DNA from: Carettochelys insculpta | Lineage: Eukaryota; Chordata; Testudines; Carettochelyidae | Direction of reading: 5' to 3' | Assembly (NCBI RefSeq): GCF_033958435.1 | Contig: NC_134137.1 | Location: 221,319,501 to 221,383,500 of the forward strand | DNA length: 64,000 bases | Shown: piece by piece, positions 62,755-64,000 of the stretch | Position numbering within the stretch: position 1 is the stretch's first letter | How the letters are laid out: each line of letters starts with the position of its first letter | Notes under the pieces: generated by a model | What the model was told of the DNA's origin: nothing | The model's input: only the letters and a program-made list of their open reading frames with translations | The model's database searches: none | Translations under genes and position numbers: made by a program

Positions 62755-63484
62755 GTGAGTGGGGTGTTTTGTTTCTTTGGGTGTTTTTGTTCTTGTTTTT
62801 CAATGTGAGACTTGCTTTCTGTAGTCTCACTTTCTGGGTGTCTTAGAGTTCCTTTCAAGGGAAGACCATTGCTTCTGGGAAACAACCTGCACAGGCAAAT
62901 ACAATTGCTGCTGTAATCTTTTCCATCTATGTGAGGAATAAATTTTTGCATGTGCAAATATGCACCACCAACAGAAACAAAACCTAGCTGTGAGCATTCT
63001 ACTAACCAGACGGGTGGCAGCTAAAACTATCCTGAGCGGCTGCACAAGCACACAGCTTACAGGCAACACTGGTTACAGACATCATTAGTGCTCTTGGCCA
63101 ATTGTTACACTGAATGACTGTTGGTTGGCCTACTGTTCTGGTTTATTAATGACTGGATGTTAAGTTTTGGACAGAGATGGGTAAGGTGGACTACAGTTTA
63201 ACACTCACCTGAAAAACTTCCAGACATAATAATAGCTTTCTGTGACGCTAGCGTAGGGAAAAAAAATCACCTGATAATCCCTATTCAGTATCTGATTTAT
63301 TCCCAGGGAAAATGTCATTTAAATAGAGGGTGTGCCTTCAGGTCAGAATTACAGTATCTGAGCTGACACTATTCTTGGAAATGTCAGCAGGACAGGAGAG
63401 GAGATTTTTACTAAATACACATTTTGTAATTCCACATTAAAATAGAGCTATTACTGTCAGAAGACATCTCCCAGCTCTTCTTTA
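62755..63484. other. Spire-like intron 15, no feature recognised
   Basis: No exon or clear repeat termini were recognised. The next Spire-like exon was not seen in the remaining sequence. Confidence 0.4.
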
Positions 63485-63735
63485 GCTGCATCTACACGAG
63501 CCTGCTACTTCGAAATAGCCGCTCGCCACGTGTAGACATGGCGGGCGCTATTTCAAAGTTGGCACGGCTACTTCGAAGTTGAAATCGACGTAAGGCAGCG
63601 AGACGTCGAAGTCGCTATCCCCAACAGGAGATGGGAATAGTGCCCTACTTCGATGTTGAACATCAAAGTAGGGCACGTGTAGATGATCCGCGTCCCACAA
63701 CATTGAAATAGTGGGGTCCTCCATGGCGGCCATCA
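63485..63735. mobile_element. Harbinger-type MITE, CpG-rich
   Basis: The left end agctgcatctacacgagcct resembles the shared termini. Internal inverted words (cgaagttgaaatcgacgtaa; cctacttcgatgttgaacat; caaagtagggcacgtgtaga) suggest a palindromic core. The right boundary is approximate. Confidence 0.65.
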
Positions 63736-64000
63736 ACTGAGGGGTTGAGAGATGCTCTGCCCAGCCCCTGCAGGGCTCTGTGGTTGCCGTGTGCAGCAGC
63801 CCTTAGCCCAGGGCTTTTGGCTGCTGCTGCTGGGGGTCCATGGTGCTTCCATGGGGTGTGTGGGCTTGTGGCTCTACAGACAGCGTGCTGTGCAGACTGA
63901 GTGTGTCTGGGAGGGGCCCTTTAAGGGAGTGGCTAGCTGTTGCCCAGAAAGTGCTAGTCCGCCCTGTGACCCTGTCTGCAGCTGTTCCTGGCACCCTTAT

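Noticed and set aside
1..64000. CRISPR array, bacterial operon or phage
   Set aside because: Spliced genes, LINEs, SINEs and MITEs show a vertebrate genome; no regularly spaced repeat array was seen.

Overview
The window is a piece of a vertebrate nuclear genome. It carries widely spaced, intron-containing housekeeping-type genes buried in interspersed repeats. The repeat mix suggests a turtle, probably cryptodiran: CR1 LINEs with ATTCTATGA-type 3' ends, a tRNA-headed SINE with a CR1-like tail, many PIF/Harbinger MITEs sharing a 'gtctacactag' terminal motif, palindromic MITEs of the 'gactaacagatat' type, and old MIRs. The species call is inference.

Three protein-coding genes are supported exon by exon. 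(1) TAF13 (+ strand, 10013-14858) is complete in 4 exons and 124 aa, with a CpG-island promoter at about 9.8-10.3 kb and poly(A) signals near 15.4 kb. (2) NEPRO, also known as C3orf17 or RMP64 (- strand, 37385 down to 21133), is complete in 8 exons and about 528 aa. Its CpG-island promoter has a YY1-like motif over the start codon. Exon 4 appears to be frameshifted, and the last intron may use a GC-AG donor. (3) A divergent Spire-family actin-nucleator gene (+ strand, from 39466, running off the right end) has 15 recognisable exons. They encode a split KIND domain, three of the four WH2 actin-binding motifs, and the cysteine-rich FYVE-like zinc region. WH2-C and the Spir-box were not found. 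It does not look like a simple SPIRE1 or SPIRE2 ortholog. NEPRO and the Spire-like gene are head to head about 2 kb apart; TAF13 and NEPRO are tail to tail.

Layout. 1-1.9 kb: repeat relics and a TIR element. 1.99-5.43 kb: a rearranged CR1 with an ORF1 and broken ORF2. 5.43-7.3 kb: a second, non-CR1 LINE with a twin-priming-type 5' inversion and a MITE inserted in its 3' end. 7.3-9.8 kb: no gene seen, C-rich low complexity. 9.8-15.5 kb: TAF13, with a 5'-truncated CR1/L3-type LINE in intron 1. 15.5-21.1 kb: several TIR elements, including a ~440 bp palindrome. 21.1-37.4 kb: NEPRO, whose introns hold a degraded ~5.7 kb PIF/Harbinger transposon (29.2-34.9 kb) with recognisable Myb-like and transposase remnants. 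37.4-64 kb: the Spire-like gene with its MITEs, SINE and MIR pieces.

The three genes act in different processes: TFIID transcription, RNase MRP/nucleolar RNA processing, and actin nucleation/vesicle transport. There is no sign of an operon-like functional cluster. The most unusual items are the Spire-like gene's reduced architecture, the NEPRO exon 4 lesion and putative GC-AG intron, the inverted LINE, and the nested transposons.
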